A DNA stretch of 51,617 nucleotides from Entamoeba histolytica HM-1:IMSS (lineage: Eukaryota > Evosea > Mastigamoebida > Endamoebidae). The position numbers and the translations under genes are program-made. The stretch covers positions 29,725 to 81,341 of the forward strand of contig NW_001914904.1 of the NCBI RefSeq assembly GCF_000208925.1. The letters are read 5' to 3'. Shown here one piece after another: positions 47,756-51,617 of this stretch; within the stretch, counting starts at the first letter, position 1, and each line of letters opens with the position of its first letter. Under the pieces are notes generated by a model. It ran no database searches. It saw only the letters and a list, made by a program, of their open reading frames with translations, and was not told the DNA's origin.

Positions 47756-48074
47756 GAATTAAAAATGGAGATAATTCAATGTTGATTTATTTTATTTCAT
47801 TGAATTATTTCATTATGAATCAAATGAATAAGATAATAGAAATAAGAATAAACAAATAAATAAATGATAAAATACATCAACATATTTATGTTATTATTAT
47901 TCTTTATTCATTCTTATTTTCTATTTAAACAATAATAATCAAAACATAATAAGAAAGATAAATAAGAATAACACAACATAAAATAAATAATAATAATAAA
48001 ATATACAACAAACAAGAATAAACAAGAAATAACAAATGATAAAAGATGAACTAAATAAAATAACAACAAGAATA

Positions 48075-48106
48075 AAGGAAATTGAATAAAAAGGAAATTG
48101 AATAAA
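48075..48106 (+). repeat. Tandem duplication of a 16-bp unit
   Basis: AAGGAAATTGAATAAA is present twice, head to tail with no spacer, inside an A-rich region that looks like decayed coiled-coil coding sequence. Confidence 0.65.
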
Positions 48107-48724
48107 TTGAGTGATTACTAGAAAAGAGGAAATGACAAAAAGAAGAAATGAATGATGAATATAAAAGATAAAAATAAAATAATAAATATAAAATCAAAAC
48201 TAAAATAACATAATAATATAATAACCATATCATTGATTTTATCTTATTTTATTCTTATTTTATTTATCTTCTTTCATTATTTTTATTCTTCTATTTTATT
48301 AAATGAAAATGAATGAGAAATGAATAATGAAAATCAGAAACAACACAAACATTAATACAAAATCAAATAATGAAATATCAAATAATAATTGAATATGATG
48401 AAGTAATTTAATAAGAAATATAATAAATAATAACAGAAAGAATGAAATAAAATAATAAGAAATAATAATAAGAAAAGAAAATGATATAAATGATATTAAT
48501 AATAAATGAAATTATACATAATAATATAATAATGAATTATTCATTCATAAAATAAGAAATAAATAAATGATAATTCAATGAGAATAATTAAAATGATGAA
48601 AATTAAAAAGAATAAAATTAATTCAATTTAAATAAAAAAATGAATAATAGAAAATCAACATTCTCATTAATGAAAAAATAAATAATAAAAGAAGAATAAA
48701 CAATATTAAAGTATAAAGAAATGA

Positions 48725-48742
48725 TTATTCACATGTGAATAA
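48725..48742. repeat. 18-bp perfect palindrome
   Basis: TTATTCACATGTGAATAA is its own reverse complement. It sits at the boundary where the plus strand changes from A-rich to T-rich. Confidence 0.7.
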
Positions 48743-50130
48743 AGAATGATAAATAATATCATTTATTTATCTTATTTTTATTTATTCATTGTATTTTATT
48801 TTATTTATCTTTATTTTTATCAATTATTTTTATCTTTCATTTTTTATTATTTATTCACTTCTCTGTTATTTCTTTCTTATATATTATTACTTATTTATTA
48901 AATACTTATTTATTTTATTTTTATTATAATTCTATTATTTTTATATTTAATATAAAATTTGATTTATTCGATGTTGATTTGTTTTAATTTCTCAATGGAA
49001 ATATTATTATCAATATTAACTACTCTTAAACATTTTTCACTCATGACCATTTGTTAATTCAACAAAATAACAATACGAAAAGTAAATAAATGATAATAAA
49101 ATTAAATTTACATTAAGCATTAAATAAGTAGAATAATAGGCATTTGTAAAATGAACGAAGTAATGTGTTAATATTACATTTATTTAAATGATTGAGTTAA
49201 AATATTAAAATATAATAAATATAACAGACAGAAAATAAAAATATTTTTAATTTTAAAATGAAGAAGATTGATTTTAATGATAATCAAAATTACGATAGTA
49301 AAATATAAATAAGAAATAAATGATAATTGAGTAGAAGTGATATATTTATTACAAACATACATTGAATGAAAGAATAAAAGGTATAAAATAAAATGAAATG
49401 GTAAAAGAAGTAAATAACATTTTAAAATGGATTAATATGAAAAATATGAATATTGGTAAAATTTTCTTTTTGTTTATTGAAAATAAAATAAAAGTATCAT
49501 TATTTTGAAATAAAATAATTAGTACATTATTCATATTTCATTATTTTATTTTTATTATTTAATGATGTTATCATTATTCATTACAATTAACAACTCATTA
49601 ATAACCAAAAATATAATCATTGTGACTAAATACAAAACAAATAATTGTTTAATGGATATAAAAATTATAATAATAAATATATTTCAAAAATTATGTAAAA
49701 TTATTTATTCATTTTTTTCAATCATAACATTACATATTTATTTATTTTTATTATGATGATGTTTGTATTTCAAACCATTAATCAAAATAACATGTCATAT
49801 TAAATTAACGATAAATTTATTCATTTATTTTTAAATATTTTCTATTTCTTTTATTTCAAAAATATATTTTTATGTAAAAATTAAATAAAAACAATAATAA
49901 TAGAAAATTATTTTATAATAAAATAATTAAAATAATGGTTATGTAACATTCGATAAAATATTTTATTTTTAAAGTTATTTTGTTGTTTTTTTTTTCGTTT
50001 AAACAAAATATAATGCGATGAAAATTTTTAAAAGTGAAGAAATGAAGTAAATTCTTTCAAATAAATATATATTTTTTTTAAATAAACATCATTTTCAAAT
50101 TGATAAACAAATAATTGTCATCCTTAGTCA

Positions 50131-50140
50131 GTATTTAAAC
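50131..50140 (+). promoter_or_regulatory. Consensus Entamoeba TATA box
   Basis: GTATTTAAAC, an exact or near-exact match to the GTATTTAAA(G/C) core promoter element, 23 bases before the AIG1 start codon. It is the best promoter match I found in the window and argues that the AIG1-like gene is, or was recently, transcribed. Confidence 0.7.
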
Positions 50141-50163
50141 AACTAAATATCTAAAAACAATCA

Positions 50164-51054
50164 ATGAGTATTAAACAAACTAAATTACTTATCCTTGGAA
50201 GTACAGGTGATGGAAAAAGTACTCTTGGTAATTTCATTTTGAAGAAGAATGTTTTTAAAGAAAGTAATGACCCAAAATCAGAAACTAAACAAACACTTGG
50301 CTCATATGGAGAAGGTGATAGAAGAGATGTATTTGTTATTGATACTCCTGGATTACAAGACTCAGAAGGAATGGAAAGAAAATACATGAACCAAATGGTT
50401 GACTATATCAAAGAACAAAAAGGGCTTCAAGCAATTGTCATTGTTTTGAATTTCAATCAAGACCGATTTGCACAAAACATTAAAACAATGATTAAAATAA
50501 TATGGAATGTTTTTCGAATACCAGACTTTTGGAAACATGTTTGTATTGTGTGGACTAAATGCTATTGCTATACTCCTAAAGAAGTTTTTGAAGAAATGAA
50601 GAAACCAAAAGTAGAGAAATATCAACAAGAATTGTTGAAACTCGTCATGGAAATAACTGGAAAAACGGAAAATATTATTTTTCCAATGCATTTTGTTGAT
50701 TCAAAAGGTACTTCTGGTTTCGATAATACCAATTCAGAAAATGAGATTGTGGGGATGTTGACATGGATAAGGTTATTAACACCAATTGATGTAGAAGAAG
50801 TACAAAAAAGTGATCCTGTTTATCAGAGCATTAGTGAAGAAAAGGAAGTACAAGAAAAAATCATTAAACAAGAAAAGAATATCCAAACAGTTGAAATTCG
50901 ATATTTGAAAAGAAATAAAAGAGTTACATACACAGGAGAAGTTAGTTATACTAATTGGGTAGTTGAAAAAACTGAAAATAAACAAGTTGTTCTTCCTAAA
51001 AAAACCAACAGGAACAAGAAAAGAAACAAAGAAAGAAGTGAAAGAAATAGGTAG
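50164..51054 (+). CDS. AIG1/GIMAP-family GTPase, main frame (296 aa as read)
   Basis: It belongs to the AIG1 family, which is expanded in Entamoeba and linked by others to adherence and virulence differences between strains. The G domain has G1 LGSTGDGKST (residues about 8-17), G3 DTPG (about 60) and hydrophobic strands after it (AIVIVLNF); the G4 equivalent near CIVWTKCYCY keeps TK without the full NKxD. A helical C-terminal region follows. After about residue 279 the frame passes through seven A (50998-51004) and then ends in a low-quality Lys/Arg/Asn tail, while a better frame opens at +1. The family-like product therefore appears to be split by a single-base indel. Confidence 0.85.
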   Translation: MSIKQTKLLILGSTGDGKSTLGNFILKKNVFKESNDPKSETKQTLGSYGEGDRRDVFVIDTPGLQDSEGMERKYMNQMVDYIKEQKGLQAIVIVLNFNQDRFAQNIKTMIKIIWNVFRIPDFWKHVCIVWTKCYCYTPKEVFEEMKKPKVEKYQQELLKLVMEITGKTENIIFPMHFVDSKGTSGFDNTNSENEIVGMLTWIRLLTPIDVEEVQKSDPVYQSISEEKEVQEKIIKQEKNIQTVEIRYLKRNKRVTYTGEVSYTNWVVEKTENKQVVLPKKTNRNKKRNKERSERNR

Positions 51055-51277
51055 AACACCACATTATGAATTAGTTGAGGTTGGAGGAAGAGAGTATTTC
51101 CTCTTTGGACCAAGAGGAAAAATAAAACAACTTGTCAACACTACTCTTCATAAACAAGAAGAAACATTTGAAAGAACAATAACTATGTATAACGATGGAA
51201 CGTCATCAGAAGGACCATGGACTCCTATTTCTACAAGAAACTATGATGAAGTAATTGAAAACCATCAAAGAAACTAA
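50998..51277 (+). pseudogene. Out-of-frame C-terminal part of the AIG1-like gene
   Basis: After the A7 run, the +1 frame stays open to a stop at 51275-51277 and encodes a well-composed segment (GRTPHYELVEVGGREYFLFG, then GPWTPISTRNYDEVIENHQ) quite unlike the Lys/Arg-rich tail of the main frame. Six A in place of seven would fuse it in frame to the GTPase. Whether this is a true mutation, a strain difference, an assembly error or ribosomal slippage cannot be told from this sequence. Confidence 0.75.
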
Positions 51278-51357
51278 ATGAGTTTTTTTAAATTTATTTT
51301 CAACAGTTTGATATGAATTATGATACATAGATGTGCAAAGTATTTTGCTTCAATAAA

Positions 51358-51408
51358 TTATTCGACTTTGTATGATATTATTCTTAATAAAATAAAAAAG
51401 TCGAATAA
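51358..51408. repeat. 12-bp inverted repeat with 27-nt loop
   Basis: TTATTCGACTTT (51358-51369) is complementary to AAAGTCGAATAA (51397-51408). It lies about 80 bases after the AIG1 C-terminal stop, in otherwise simple AT sequence that continues to the end of the window. Confidence 0.6.
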
Positions 51409-51617
51409 ATACAATGTTTGTAATCATTTATGTATGGTTATATTTTATATCTACTTCTTGTCATTTTGTATGCTTTATCATTCATTTAGTTGAATTTTGA
51501 TTCAGGTTATGTATATATTTTTATTCTTATCGTTTTGTTTTATTCTTATCTTATTTATATTCTTTTATTATTATGTTATTTTTATATATCTATATCTTAT
51601 CATACTCATTTCGATTA

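Larger units (their letters stand above)
47756..50130. other. 2.4-kb simple AT-rich DNA with alternating strand bias
   Basis: A-rich blocks (about 47.8-48.2 and 48.3-48.7 kb) alternate with T-rich blocks (about 48.24-48.3 and 48.76-48.96 kb) made of short words such as AATAA, GAATGA and their complements. It holds a 16-bp tandem duplication (48075-48106) and an 18-bp palindrome (48725-48742). No gene is visible; open frames of about 60 codons here are Ile/Tyr/Phe-rich shadows. Confidence 0.5.

Noticed and set aside
47756..50130. CRISPR-like or satellite array in the simple AT-rich region
   Set aside because: No regular unit or spacing is present; repetition is only of short AT words.

Overview
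The window is about 51.6 kb of very AT-rich eukaryotic nuclear DNA and almost certainly comes from Entamoeba, most likely the E. histolytica / dispar / nuttalli group. The evidence is densely packed genes, mostly without introns; rare introns of 51-77 nt that all begin GTTTG and end TAG; GTATTTAAA-like core promoter boxes very close to start codons; and typical Entamoeba families: a giant CXXC-rich transmembrane kinase, AIG1 GTPases, TLDc proteins, a SINE-like repeat and a receptor with pre-peptidase-like domains. No database search was possible, so the species call rests on these features only.

Layout. (1) 1-3.2 kb, accessory: the edge of a coiled-coil gene, a frame-broken coiled-coil remnant, and a SINE-like retroelement with a 23-bp target-site duplication that sits 37 bp upstream of a secreted glycosyltransferase-like gene. 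(2) 3.2-36.9 kb, gene-dense core. On the minus strand: COP9 signalosome subunit 2, diphthine-ammonia ligase DPH6, Arp2/3 subunit ARPC3, a 1941-aa transmembrane (pseudo)kinase and a C2-DENN Rab regulator. Then come NOG1, a TFIIF-beta-like protein, RLP24, a small unknown gene, a NOL8/Nop8-like RRM protein, a glutaminyl cyclase, ATG9, an EBP1/PA2G4-like protein, a DDX3/Ded1 helicase, a CPBF-like sorting receptor, a small acidic protein, aspartyl-tRNA synthetase, a tail-anchored protein, an HDDC2-type HD phosphohydrolase, a GBP-type GTPase with an odd topology, and BRX1. (3) 36.9-51.6 kb, gene-poor: a 2.1-kb gap, an ARM/HEAT-like protein, an RdRP-like protein that seems to lack the polymerase core, a coiled-coil/beta-propeller protein, a short TLDc protein, about 2.5 kb of simple AT sequence with hairpins, and an AIG1-family GTPase with a homopolymer frameshift.

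How the genes relate. Several belong to 60S ribosome assembly (NOG1, RLP24, NOL8-like RRM, BRX1, probably EBP1) and to translation (DDX3-like helicase, AspRS, DPH6). Others belong to membrane traffic (DENN, CPBF-like receptor, ATG9, GBP-like GTPase). Eukaryotic genes are transcribed one by one, so proximity here is suggestive only. Seven introns were placed by matching splice signals to frame and protein homology: one in the left-edge gene, one each in CSN2, DPH6, ARPC3 and HDDC2, and two in ATG9.
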